NCBI GenBank assembly: GCA_002454335.1
Contig: DKIP01000042.1
Span: forward strand, 594 to 45,377
Reading direction: 5' to 3'
DNA: 44,784 nt
DNA from: Cytophagaceae bacterium UBA6715
GTDB lineage: Bacteria > Bacteroidota > Bacteroidia > Cytophagales > Spirosomataceae
Part shown: piece after piece, positions 16,736 to 25,282 of the stretch
Layout of the letters: every line of letters begins with the position of its first letter
Numbering within the stretch: position 1 is the first letter of the stretch
The notes under the pieces: generated by a model
The model's input: only the letters and a program-made list of their open reading frames with translations
What the model was told of the DNA's origin: nothing
The model's database searches: none
Position numbers and translations under genes: made by a program

Positions 16736-17848
16736 TTAGAATGAAATTGCTTGTCCGTCCACTAAATCTTGGTACCCTTGCGTGATCACTTGGTCACCTG
16801 CTTGTAAACCTGTCGAAATTTCTGCTTGTCCATTGTAGGTCAAACCGATCGTTACGACACGTGCCTTAGCTACCTTTTTGCCATTTTCTTCCACAGCCAC
16901 ATAAACCAAATTACCTTTTTCTGTTTTTTGAATGATGTTTTCATCCAAAACTAAGGCATTTGCTTTAGACAAATCATTGATGTTAATGACAGCTAATTGA
17001 TTCGGTTTCAAATCACCACCTGCATTTGGAATACGTGCTTCAATATCAAACGTACGTGTCAATGGATTCACCATTTTAGAAACCAATGAAATACGTGCAG
17101 TAATTTCTTTGTTGATATCTGGAAATTTGATGTTGATTGGATCACCTTGCTTCACAGAGCCTACATAGGCATCTGCAATTTTTGCCGAAATCTTCAAGTT
17201 ACCCAAGTTTACAATTTGAACAATTGGCATCCCTGGGGCTGCCATTTCACCTGCTTTTTGACGCACGATTTCAATCGTTCCTGAGATAGGCGCCACGACA
17301 CGCGACAAACCTAATTGTGCTCGCAAGGTAACCAGACGCTTCTCTAAAGATTCCTTGTTCGATTTCGCACTTAAATATTGAACCTCGGTGCCAATTTGTT
17401 GATCCCAAAGCGTCTTTTGCTTCTCAAACAAGGTCTTCGCTAATTCCAATTGGTGCTTCACCTCTTCCATGGATTCCTTCAAGATGCTATTATCCAAAGT
17501 TGCAATCAATTGTCCTTTAGTAACTTGCTGGCCCGCAACCACCGGCAACGAAACAATCATACCACCGGTCTGTGGACTAACCAATACTGTATTCTCTGCA
17601 ACTACATTTCCTTGTGCTTCTACAAAATGTTTGAAGGCAACAGGTGCAATAGGTGTAACCGTAACCGCAATGACTTTAGTTGATGCTGACTCTTTGCTTG
17701 CACCTAATTCCTTTTCCAAGGAAGCGATTTTCGCATTAATTTCTTTGGCTTCCGCTTTCAAGTTGGCCAATTCTGTTTTCTTATCTGCCGACTTATTGCA
17801 TGCCGCAAACAAGACAATGGCACTTAGGAGGATAGTTATTTTTTTCAT
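16736..17848 (-). CDS. RND efflux periplasmic adaptor (membrane fusion) lipoprotein
   Basis: 370 residues with a lipoprotein signal (MKKITILLSAIVLFAAC, lipobox FAAC) and then a short coiled coil (residues 24-50). The biotinyl-lipoyl-like motif appears as VVAGQQVTKGQLIATLD, followed by a helical hairpin (KHQLELAKTLFEKQKTLWDQ) and the second lipoyl half (LSRVVAPISGTIEIV). The beta-barrel region contains PDINKEITARISLVSKMVNP. It bridges the pump and the TolC-like channel. Between the channel gene (7 bases) and pump gene (7 bases) in the same operon. Confidence 0.93.
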   Translation of the reverse strand: MKKITILLSAIVLFAACNKSADKKTELANLKAEAKEINAKIASLEKELGASKESASTKVIAVTVTPIAPVAFKHFVEAQGNVVAENTVLVSPQTGGMIVSLPVVAGQQVTKGQLIATLDNSILKESMEEVKHQLELAKTLFEKQKTLWDQQIGTEVQYLSAKSNKESLEKRLVTLRAQLGLSRVVAPISGTIEIVRQKAGEMAAPGMPIVQIVNLGNLKISAKIADAYVGSVKQGDPINIKFPDINKEITARISLVSKMVNPLTRTFDIEARIPNAGGDLKPNQLAVININDLSKANALVLDENIIQKTEKGNLVYVAVEENGKKVAKARVVTIGLTYNGQAEISTGLQAGDQVITQGYQDLVDGQAISF

Positions 17849-17855
17849 GTTCTTA

Positions 17856-19199
17856 TTATTCTGAATATAATGTTCCGTTAGATTTTGCGAGCTCTACTTT
17901 GGCGATTAAGGCATTGTAAAGTGCGGTAAAGTAATTTCCTTGAGATTCCTTGATGGAAGTTTCTGCATTCAAAACTTCCAAATTCGACCCAACTCCTTGT
18001 GTGTATTTGACACGGGTTACGCGGGAAATTTCGTTGGCCAAATCAAGATTTGCTTTTTGTTCTTTCAAAGACTCTAAAGCATTCTTCAAAGAAATGATGG
18101 ATTGACTCCGCTGTAAATCGATTGACGATTTCAACAGATCATAGCTTTGGCGAACCTTTTGAAGATTGTTGGCTGATTGCACTGCCTTGTATTTCTTCGA
18201 AAATCCATCGAAAATTGGGATTTGAATCGACAAGGTAATCGCAGCATTATCGAACCATTGTTTGCTGAACAAATCACCAAACGCATTCGCCCCTGCATTG
18301 TAACCATAATTACCTGCTAATAACACCCGTGGTAAATAACCAGCTTTGATGCTTTTCAAATCCAGCTCAGCCAGATTTTCTTGTGTTTTTAGAATCGAAT
18401 ATTCGATGCGATTGCCGTAGTTGAAAGGCAAATCTTGATCTTCCAACAAGCGGTTACTCAACTCAATTTGCTCCAAGGTTTCGGCTAAACGAATCGGCGT
18501 TTCCATCGGATACCCCATTTGGAATTTCAATAAGGAGTAGCTCAACTCTTGTAGACGGTAGACATTTTCCAATTCTGTACGCAAGTTGTTCGCTTGAACT
18601 TCTAAACGCTGAACGTCAATTTTCTCAACAAAACCTTGTGCATTGAGAGCTTTGGTTTCCTTTAACAAGGTGTCCAAGCGACCCACGTTTGCCTGCAAAA
18701 TAGATAGGCGTTTCTCGTTCACCAAAATACCATAATAAGCTTTGGTTACGTTTTCAGCGACTTGTTGTTTGCTTTGGGTTAAGGTCTTCACGGAAAGGTC
18801 TTTGTAAACCTGAGAAGCTTTGAGGCCTAATAAATAACTGCCATCAAAAACCAATTGGTTGATCCCAACACTTGAAAAGCCTGAGTTTTCGACACCAAAT
18901 TTGGCAGCAATTAATTCCCCTTCAGCCGCAGCGGGATTAAAGATTTTCGCGGGGATGAACATACGCTGCATGATAACGTTGTTCGTTAATGCTAACGATG
19001 CATTTACCTGCGGAAGGCCCATAGCCTTAATTTCATTGATTTTCGCACCTGCGTTTTGCAAGTCGATCTGGCTATTTTTCACTTGCACATGATGTACAAT
19101 GGCATAATCCACAGCATCTTTTAAGCTGAAAGATTGCGCATTTGCTGACAACGAGCAAAGTAAAAATAGACCGGCGTAGATTTTTCTTAGGCGGATCAT
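17856..19199 (-). CDS. TolC-like outer-membrane efflux channel
   Basis: 447 residues with signal peptide (IYAGLFLLCSLSANAQ). Two repeats of the long alpha-helical OEP domain are visible: the first around FSLKDAVDYAIVHHVQVKN, the second around LYNALIAKVELAKSNGTLY at the end. Extended heptad-rich coiled coils lie between them (for example ENVYRLQELSYSLLKFQMGY). Forms the trimeric exit duct for the RND pump encoded downstream. It starts four bases after the TetR gene, so regulator and transporter share one transcript. Confidence 0.93.
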   Translation of the reverse strand: MIRLRKIYAGLFLLCSLSANAQSFSLKDAVDYAIVHHVQVKNSQIDLQNAGAKINEIKAMGLPQVNASLALTNNVIMQRMFIPAKIFNPAAAEGELIAAKFGVENSGFSSVGINQLVFDGSYLLGLKASQVYKDLSVKTLTQSKQQVAENVTKAYYGILVNEKRLSILQANVGRLDTLLKETKALNAQGFVEKIDVQRLEVQANNLRTELENVYRLQELSYSLLKFQMGYPMETPIRLAETLEQIELSNRLLEDQDLPFNYGNRIEYSILKTQENLAELDLKSIKAGYLPRVLLAGNYGYNAGANAFGDLFSKQWFDNAAITLSIQIPIFDGFSKKYKAVQSANNLQKVRQSYDLLKSSIDLQRSQSIISLKNALESLKEQKANLDLANEISRVTRVKYTQGVGSNLEVLNAETSIKESQGNYFTALYNALIAKVELAKSNGTLYSE

Positions 19200-19203
19200 A
19201 ATT

Positions 19204-19800
19204 TTATTTGTTTTGAAAAGAGTTATATAGTGTTAGACCTTTTTCGGTCAAAATGCCTCGCATGAAAATATCCATCAAGGTTAATTGAGTTTCATACAAG
19301 GATAATTTATTGTTCGGGTAAAAGTCAGGGTTAAAAGCTAAATCAACTTCTGCCATGCGCAGGCGTGCTAGCAATTCAAAATCAATATCATTTCTAAAAT
19401 ATCCGAATTGAGCACCTTTTTTAAAGTCGGCAATCAAATTCTTATGAATGTAGTTTTCCCCATGATTCTTGAACAACTTAAAAGCCGCAGGAAAATACTT
19501 TTGAATTTCAAAAAGTAATCGAGGATTCATGGTAATCAACATGTCTTTAACCATTTCAAAAGACTTAAACATCTTCTCAATGACATTCGAATATCGCTTA
19601 TCGAGCTCATCCCACTTTACTGCATCCTGCTCGGTAAAACATTTTACCACCTCACAAACCATGGATTCTTTATCAGGAAAATGTTGATAAATCGTTTTTT
19701 TCGAAATCCCTAATTCGGCTGCAATAGCATCCATCGTTACAGTCTTTACACCGTAGCGGAAGAATAATTCAGTTCCTTTCTCTAGAATACGCGATTTCAT
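19204..19800 (-). CDS. TetR-family regulator of the RND efflux operon
   Basis: 198 residues. The N-terminal helix-turn-helix is typical of TetR: TMDAIAAELGISKKTIYQHF with KESMVCEV following. The rest (residues 60-198) is the ligand-binding helical core and is unlike any specific subfamily I recognise. First gene of the operon with the channel, adaptor and pump, so it probably represses its own transcript and is released by a pump substrate. An imperfect inverted repeat lies between the -33 and -7 elements upstream, the expected operator position. Confidence 0.92.
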   Translation of the reverse strand: MKSRILEKGTELFFRYGVKTVTMDAIAAELGISKKTIYQHFPDKESMVCEVVKCFTEQDAVKWDELDKRYSNVIEKMFKSFEMVKDMLITMNPRLLFEIQKYFPAAFKLFKNHGENYIHKNLIADFKKGAQFGYFRNDIDFELLARLRMAEVDLAFNPDFYPNNKLSLYETQLTLMDIFMRGILTEKGLTLYNSFQNK

Positions 19801-19828
19801 TTGTTTGACCCATTAACTAACCGGAAAG

Positions 19829-19858
19829 CAAAACTATGGAAACTTTTACAGACTACAA
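19829..19858 (-). promoter_or_regulatory. Promoter of the tetR-RND efflux operon
   Basis: Minus strand TTG (19856-19858), 19 bases, TAGTTTTG (19829-19836) followed by C: an exact match to the Bacteroidota TTG/TAnnTTTG pattern. The ATG lies 28 bases after the -7 box. Confidence 0.75.
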
Positions 19859-19865
19859 AGTTTTC
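19838..19865. promoter_or_regulatory. Candidate TetR operator
   Basis: GGAAACTTT (19838-19846), 10 bases, AAAGTTTTC (19857-19865): arms complementary except one position. It covers the promoter spacer and the -33 TTG, so binding would block RNA polymerase. Confidence 0.55.
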
Positions 19866-19895
19866 TTGTACTATTTTTAGATTAATGGATGAAAG

Positions 19896-20417
19896 CTAGG
19901 ACGAACGGCCGTAGTCATCTTGCAATCGGACGATATCGGATTCGTCGGAAGGGTTTGTAACATCCGTGTGCTGCCAGATTTCTGCCACAATACCCCATTG
20001 GTTTAAACCCACCAAGCGATGGCGTATCCCGATTGGCAATGTGATGATGTCATCTACTTGATATGTATCTGGTATCGATTGTTCGTCGGTAGCTGAAATC
20101 GCAACGCCAACGGGGCCAGAGGTCACTGACCATAATTCAGCACGTCGGAAATGGTACTGCCAGGATAAGCGTTTGTTAGGGGCGACTACTAAAAACTTAG
20201 GACTCAGCTTTTGAGTGATTTGAATGGAATCAAAATCAACGGAAGGGAAAAACTGACTCGCAAACTTTGCTGCTTGATCTTCTTGTAACACAAAAAAACC
20301 TCCCCATGGTCGGTCAAAATCATACGAAGCAATTTCGTATCCCTCCTGTTGGATAAAAGCATTCACTTGGGCGAATACTTCGGAGGCTTGGTGGGATGAT
20401 TGAAAGGTTGGGAGCAT
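19896..20417 (-). CDS. Cupin-domain protein, phosphomannose-isomerase-like
   Basis: About 173 residues. The cupin barrel is recognisable from RPWGGFFVL near the N-terminus, then PNKRLSWQYHFRRAELW (the usual place of the metal-binding His/Glu set), VDDIITLPIGIRHRL and a closing AEIWQHTDVTNPSDESDIVR. The ending resembles the C-terminal cupin half of type II phosphomannose isomerase/GDP-mannose pyrophosphorylase proteins. Here it stands alone and may isomerise or bind a sugar phosphate. A GTG at 20432 gives five extra residues, but a -7 element sits right against it, so ATG 20417 is preferred. Confidence 0.78.
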   Translation of the reverse strand: MLPTFQSSHQASEVFAQVNAFIQQEGYEIASYDFDRPWGGFFVLQEDQAAKFASQFFPSVDFDSIQITQKLSPKFLVVAPNKRLSWQYHFRRAELWSVTSGPVGVAISATDEQSIPDTYQVDDIITLPIGIRHRLVGLNQWGIVAEIWQHTDVTNPSDESDIVRLQDDYGRSS

Positions 20418-20431
20418 AGTAGATATTTTCA

Positions 20432-20439
20432 CAAAAATA
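20432..20439 (-). promoter_or_regulatory. -7 element of the cupin gene
   Basis: Minus strand TATTTTTG, exact TAnnTTTG, 14 bases before the ATG at 20417. It falls in the T tail of the terminator of the upstream oxidoreductase gene. No -33 TTG is at the usual spacing. Confidence 0.45.
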
Positions 20440-20442
20440 AAA

Positions 20443-20470
20443 AAAAGACGGGAGAGAACCCCCGTCTTTT
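20443..20470. terminator. Terminator of the Gfo/Idh oxidoreductase gene
   Basis: Perfect 10-bp stem AAAAGACGGG (20443-20452) / CCCGTCTTTT (20461-20470), 8-base loop, with a longer T run on the minus strand, directly after the oxidoreductase stop at 20493. Confidence 0.85.
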
Positions 20471-20492
20471 CTATTTATCAGGTTTTAACTTA

Positions 20493-21926
20493 TTACATCG
20501 TCCAACCCGCACGGTATTCGCGCTTCACGAATTGATTCGCAGCTTCGAAATTGGTAATGCGCATGTTCGCAGCATCCCACTCGAGTTGTTGGCGTCCAAT
20601 GTACTTCGCATTACGGCCTTCGCCTTCACGCAACATATACGAACGGATCGCTAAGTTACCCATCAACACAGATTCTGTAAATGGACCTGCATAATCGAAA
20701 GGAGAACTAACCTCCATATTTCCGAATCCAGCTTTACAAGCCTCTACCCATTGCGTATTGTGGCCACCAGCACCACCTTCGACACGGGCTAATTTTGGTT
20801 TTGGAAGATCAGACTCGTCCACACGCTTGCCGTCCTTAAACACTTTTGGATACATACCATAGGTTCCACAAGTCATGATACCTTTTGTTCCGATCAAGAT
20901 TACACCATTCGTACCATCGGGATCTCCGATGATTTCTGTTGCTGGAATACCTGCAGGATGTGGCGCACGAAGACCGCCATCAAACCAAGTTAATTTTACA
21001 TTCGATTTATTCTTTGCTGATGGTCCGTAATTTAAGGTTACCATCGATGATGGAGGGCATCCTTCTGGAATCCACTCAGGAACCCAGTCATTCAAGAATA
21101 CAGAACCTACGGAACATTCTACGTTTAAGGCATCACGAATACCTAATACTTTAAATGGAGGATCTAATAAGTGGCAACCCATGTCACCTAAAGCGCCTGT
21201 ACCATAATCCCACCAACCTCTCCATTTGAATGGAACGAAAGCAGGGTTAAATTCACGATATTTTGAGGGTCCTAACCATAAATCCCAATCCAATTCCGCC
21301 GGTACAGGATGACCCGCAGCTGGATAAGAAATTCCTTGTGGCCAAACAGGACGATTCGTCCAAACCAATACTTCAGATACTTTACCGATAACGCCGCCAT
21401 CAAACCATTCAACCATTTGACGAACGCCATCACCTGAAGATCCTTGGTTACCCATTTGAGTAACCACTTTCATCTCACGTGCCTTTTCGGCCATCATACG
21501 CGCTTCATAAATGTCGTGTGTTAATGGCTTTTGAACATACACGTGTTTCTTGCGACGCATCGCTTCCATCGCAATAGTTGTATGCGTGTGGTCGGGAGTA
21601 GAAACAATTACAGCATCTACTTTATCTCCTTCAGCATCCAAAGCCTTACGGAAATCACGATAATAATTCGCTTTAGGGAAATCTTTACGTGATTGAACGG
21701 CGCGACGATCATCGACATCGACAAGCGCAACAATGTTTTCCTTGCCTTTATTGAATGAACTCATGATATCACTCTGGCCTTTACCGCCAGCACCGATACC
21801 CATAATGTTTAATTTGTCGGAAGGAGCCGTAAAACCCTTTCCCAATACATGTCGCGGTACAATGTAAAAGCTTCCCGCAGCTAATCCAGCTTTTTTCAGA
21901 AAGTCTCTCCGTGAATTATTTCCCAT
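20493..21926 (-). CDS. Gfo/Idh/MocA-family oxidoreductase with Tat signal
   Basis: 477 residues. It begins with a twin-arginine signal (NSRRDFLKKAGLAAGSF), so it is exported folded, probably with its dinucleotide. The Rossmann segment LNIMGIGAGGKGQSDIM, the VDAVIVSTPDHTHTTIA loop and the family motif YVQKPLTHDIYEARMM (the catalytic EKP here as QKP) identify the family; the C-terminal half has WRGWWDYGTGALGDMGCHLLD. Such exported members are abundant in Bacteroidota and Planctomycetota and act on sugars or glycosides; the substrate is unknown. Transcribed alone, with its own terminator. Confidence 0.9.
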   Translation of the reverse strand: MGNNSRRDFLKKAGLAAGSFYIVPRHVLGKGFTAPSDKLNIMGIGAGGKGQSDIMSSFNKGKENIVALVDVDDRRAVQSRKDFPKANYYRDFRKALDAEGDKVDAVIVSTPDHTHTTIAMEAMRRKKHVYVQKPLTHDIYEARMMAEKAREMKVVTQMGNQGSSGDGVRQMVEWFDGGVIGKVSEVLVWTNRPVWPQGISYPAAGHPVPAELDWDLWLGPSKYREFNPAFVPFKWRGWWDYGTGALGDMGCHLLDPPFKVLGIRDALNVECSVGSVFLNDWVPEWIPEGCPPSSMVTLNYGPSAKNKSNVKLTWFDGGLRAPHPAGIPATEIIGDPDGTNGVILIGTKGIMTCGTYGMYPKVFKDGKRVDESDLPKPKLARVEGGAGGHNTQWVEACKAGFGNMEVSSPFDYAGPFTESVLMGNLAIRSYMLREGEGRNAKYIGRQQLEWDAANMRITNFEAANQFVKREYRAGWTM

Positions 21927-22067
21927 AATTTAAATGATTTAGTTTGGTAAGACTTCAAGGGCTTCTCACCCTCACAAAGTCAAGCCCCTAAGTTGTCAAA
22001 ATACCCCGAAATAAGCAATTCTTTTCTTGATATTTTACAAATCTGTGTGCCTCAATCAGGATAGCAT

Positions 22068-22100
22068 AAAAAAAGGGGATTCGTTTCCGAATCCCCTTTT
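22068..22100 (-). terminator. Terminator of rpsA
   Basis: Perfect 13-bp stem AAAAGGGGATTCG (22071-22083) / CGAATCCCCTTTT (22088-22100), four-base loop, with a run of T after it on the minus strand. Confidence 0.88.
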
Positions 22101-22120
22101 GATCAAAACTCAAACAAATA

Positions 22121-23941
22121 TTACTCTGCTTTCTTAGATTTCTTCTCTAATTTTTTGATCGCTTGCTCACGCTCAGCACCTTCCATTTGCTCTTTCAAAG
22201 CAGATAAAGCTCCGATATCTCCCATAGTCGACTTCTCAGCTGTTACTGTAGCCGCCTTCTCTGTAGATTTTGTTGCTTTTTTCTTCTCTACTTTTACTGC
22301 TTCAACTGGCTCGCCAGAGAATGTGCGTGTGTGAGAAAGAATAATCTTACGATCTTCTTTGTGGAATTCCGTTACAACGAAATCCAATGCCTCACCCGCT
22401 TCAGCTACTGACTCATCTGCTTTCGTCAATTGTTTCAAAGCAGCTAAACCTTCGATACCGTAAGGTAATTCCAACGTAGCCATTTTGTCATTTTTCGAAA
22501 TAACAGTTGCTTTGTGTACTGAACCTACTGTGAACACACTTTCAAATGTATCCCAAGGATTCTCTTCCAATTGTTTGTGACCTAATGCCAAACGACGGTT
22601 GTCTGCGTCTAACTCAATCACGATAACATCCAATGAATCACCTACTTTCACGAATTCAGATGGGTGCTTGATTTTCTTTGTCCATGACAAGTCAGAAACG
22701 TGAACCAAACCATCGATTCCCTCTTCTAACTCAAGGAATAAACCAAAGTTAGTCAAGTTACGAACCGTTCCTTTATGCTTCGTTCCAACAGCATATTTAG
22801 ACAATAAATCTGTCTTGTTCCAAGGATCTTCAGTCAATTGCTTGATACCTAAAGACATCTTGCGCTCAGCACGATCTAATGTCAACACAACGGCTTCCAT
22901 TTCATCGCCAACTTTCAAGAAATCTTGTGGGTTACGCAAGTGCTGAGACCATGACATCTCAGAAACGTGGATCAAACCTTCAACGCCTGGCAATACTTCT
23001 AAGAAAGCACCGTAATCCGCAACGTTAACGATTTTACCTTTTACCTTTGATCCAACCTCAACCTCAGCAGCTAATGCTTCCCAAGGATGTGCTTGTAATT
23101 GCTTCATACCTAATGAGATACGTTTCTTGTTCTCATCAAAGTCTAATACAACTACTTGGATTTTTTGATCTAATTTCAACACCTCTTGTGGGTGGTTGAT
23201 ACGTCCCCACGAGATATCTGTAATGTGCAATAAACCATCCACACCACCTAAGTCGATGAACACACCGAAATTAGTCATGTTTTTGATCACACCTTCTAAT
23301 ACTTGACCCTTATCTAAGTTGTTCAAGATCAATTGACGTTGCGCCTCAAGATCTTTCTCGATCAATACTTTGTGAGATACAACGACGTTGTCATTGGTAT
23401 GGTTGATCTTAACCACCTTAACTTCCATATTTTTGCCAACAAAAATATCGAAATCACGGATTGGCTTCACATCAATTTGAGATCCTGGCAAGAATGCCTC
23501 GATTCCAAAAATATCCACGATCAAACCACCTTTTGTACGACGTTTTACGAAACCATTGATGATTGTATCTTCTTCCAAAGCTTTCTCAATGTTCGTCCAA
23601 GCGCCCATTACCTTCGCTAATTTGCGAGATAATATCAATTGGCCATTTGAATCTTCTTGATTCTCAATGTAAACTTCTACTTCATCTCCTGCTTTCAAAT
23701 CCGGCATATCGCGGAATTCAGATGCCGATACTAAACCATCAGATTTGAATCCAATGTTTACGATTACTTCACGGTCTGTCTTGCTCACAACAACCCCCTT
23801 CACAACTTCCTTCTCAGTTACCGAGTTTAGAGTAGCTTCAATAGCTGCCTCCATTTGTGCTTTTTGATCCGCAGTATAGTTACCACCGAATCCTTTTCCT
23901 TCAACTAAATCCCAGTCGAAATCTTTTTTAACTTTTGACAT
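22121..23941 (-). CDS. rpsA: 30S ribosomal protein S1
   Basis: 606 residues with six S1 OB-fold repeats. These begin near VVKGVVVSKTDREVIVNIG, IINGFVKRRTKGGLIVDIFG, VLEGVIKNMTNFGVFIDLGG, KVKGKIVNVADYGAFLEVL, KHKGTVRNLTNFGLFLELEE and VHKATVISKNDKMATLELP. Repeats 3-5 are the most canonical RNA-binding ones; 1 and 2 are the diverged ribosome-binding pair. A Lys/Ala/Glu-rich tail closes the protein. Start set at MSKVKKDFDWD; nine more residues are open upstream but lie in the leader. S1 helps the ribosome load mRNAs that lack Shine-Dalgarno sequences, as most here do. Single gene with strong promoter and terminator. Confidence 0.96.
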   Translation of the reverse strand: MSKVKKDFDWDLVEGKGFGGNYTADQKAQMEAAIEATLNSVTEKEVVKGVVVSKTDREVIVNIGFKSDGLVSASEFRDMPDLKAGDEVEVYIENQEDSNGQLILSRKLAKVMGAWTNIEKALEEDTIINGFVKRRTKGGLIVDIFGIEAFLPGSQIDVKPIRDFDIFVGKNMEVKVVKINHTNDNVVVSHKVLIEKDLEAQRQLILNNLDKGQVLEGVIKNMTNFGVFIDLGGVDGLLHITDISWGRINHPQEVLKLDQKIQVVVLDFDENKKRISLGMKQLQAHPWEALAAEVEVGSKVKGKIVNVADYGAFLEVLPGVEGLIHVSEMSWSQHLRNPQDFLKVGDEMEAVVLTLDRAERKMSLGIKQLTEDPWNKTDLLSKYAVGTKHKGTVRNLTNFGLFLELEEGIDGLVHVSDLSWTKKIKHPSEFVKVGDSLDVIVIELDADNRRLALGHKQLEENPWDTFESVFTVGSVHKATVISKNDKMATLELPYGIEGLAALKQLTKADESVAEAGEALDFVVTEFHKEDRKIILSHTRTFSGEPVEAVKVEKKKATKSTEKAATVTAEKSTMGDIGALSALKEQMEGAEREQAIKKLEKKSKKAE

Positions 23942-24019
23942 ATTTGCTTGCCCTAGATACATCAACACGCTGGGCTAACGTGCTGAAATTAAGTGTAAAA
24001 CAATTTTTAAATTGGGGTG

Positions 24020-24049
24020 CAAAGATAGGGAGAATAATTTTAATTTCAA
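24020..24049 (-). promoter_or_regulatory. Promoter of rpsA
   Basis: Minus strand TTG (24047-24049), 19 bases, TATCTTTG (24020-24027) then C: full match to the Bacteroidota consensus. It leaves a 5' leader of roughly 75 bases before the ATG at 23941. Confidence 0.8.
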
Positions 24050-24088
24050 GCAAATTCTTTAAATTGGATGTTCAATAACCTATTTGCC

Positions 24089-25228
24089 ATGAAAAAATCA
24101 GTTTACTGGCTCGCGATAGCCATTTTTGCCTGCACCTTTTTTACGGGCATGGCACAAACTAAACCTCTTAAATCCAGCATGTTAATTAGCGAAAAACCTT
24201 TCGGAAAAACTCCCTCACATGAGGACGTGACACTCTACACCCTGAAAAACACCAAGGGAATGGAGGTTCAAATCATGAATTACGGTGCCATCATCACCAA
24301 AATCATCGTACCAGACAAAAACAAGGTCATGGAAGACGTCGTATTAGGTTTCGACAAGGTGGATGACTACATCAAAGATTCTCCTTATTTCGGCGCGGTT
24401 GTAGGTAGATACGGTAACCGCATCGCTGCCGGAAAATTTAGCCTAGATGGAAAAACATATACACTTGCCGCTCAAAATAATGGCCAACACCTTCACGGAG
24501 GACTGAAGGGTTTCGATAAAAGGGTTTGGAAAACCATAGCGAAAACTACTAATAGCGTCACATTTGCCTACCTTTCCCAAGATGGGGAAGAAGGATTTCC
24601 CGGAAATCTACAGGTACAAATCACGTACAGCCTAAACGAAGATAATGCCTTATCCCTTTCATATGAGGCTACGACAGACCATGCGACCGTGCTAAACCTA
24701 TGCAATCACTCCTATTTCAACCTCTCTGGAAATAACAAACGTGACATCCTGGATCATAGCATCCAATTAAATACCCCCTATTTCATCCCCGTGAACTCAG
24801 TGCTCATTCCAACAGGCGAGATCAAATCCGTTACGGGAACTCCATTTGATTTTACTCAGACTAAGAAAATGGGATTGGAAATCAATGCGAATGACGAACA
24901 GATCAAAGCTGGTGGCGGCTATGACCATTGCTTTGCAACGAAAAAAGCTCCGGGTGCTTTTGAGAAAATCGCCCATGTAATAGAACCTGTTTCCGGTCGT
25001 GTCATGGATGTCTTTACCACAGAACCTGGGGTACAATTCTACACGGGAAATTTCTTGGATGGCCACCTAACAGGGAAATATGGCGCGGTTTATAATAAAA
25101 GAACAGGCTTTTGCCTAGAAACAGAACATTTCCCTGACTCACCCAATCAAGCAAACTTCCCTTCTACTGTGCTGCGTCCGGGAGAAAAATATACATCAAA
25201 GACTGTTTATCAGTTTTCCGTGCAATAA
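24089..25228 (+). CDS. galM: Aldose 1-epimerase (galactose mutarotase), exported
   Basis: 379 residues with signal peptide MKKSVYWLAIAIFACTFFTGMAQ. Mutarotases interconvert alpha and beta anomers of hexoses. Active-site segments: GRYGNRIAAGKF, NGQHLHGGLKGFDKRVW (first catalytic His), NLCNHSYFNLSG (second His) and CLETEHFPDSPN (catalytic Glu). An ATG 21 bases upstream (MFNNLFA...) is also open but would spoil the signal peptide, so ATG 24089 is chosen. The periplasmic location suits Bacteroidota, where mutarotases work beside glycan-degrading enzymes. Divergent from rpsA; no sugar-utilisation partner adjacent. Confidence 0.93.
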   Translation: MKKSVYWLAIAIFACTFFTGMAQTKPLKSSMLISEKPFGKTPSHEDVTLYTLKNTKGMEVQIMNYGAIITKIIVPDKNKVMEDVVLGFDKVDDYIKDSPYFGAVVGRYGNRIAAGKFSLDGKTYTLAAQNNGQHLHGGLKGFDKRVWKTIAKTTNSVTFAYLSQDGEEGFPGNLQVQITYSLNEDNALSLSYEATTDHATVLNLCNHSYFNLSGNNKRDILDHSIQLNTPYFIPVNSVLIPTGEIKSVTGTPFDFTQTKKMGLEINANDEQIKAGGGYDHCFATKKAPGAFEKIAHVIEPVSGRVMDVFTTEPGVQFYTGNFLDGHLTGKYGAVYNKRTGFCLETEHFPDSPNQANFPSTVLRPGEKYTSKTVYQFSVQ

Positions 25229-25258
25229 TAGACTATTTTTTGCGTTCGGCGGTAGACA

Positions 25259-25282
25259 CTGCCAGGGTCATGACCCTGGCAG
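25259..25282. repeat. 24-bp perfect palindrome over the mazG stop
   Basis: CTGCCAGGGTCA is followed directly by TGACCCTGGCAG, with no loop. It holds the last three codons and stop of mazG, and sits between convergent galM and mazG ends. No T run follows on either strand. Only one copy was seen in the window. Confidence 0.8.

Noticed and set aside
25259..25282. Palindrome as a rho-independent terminator
   Set aside because: No loop and no T run on either strand; kept only as a repeat.
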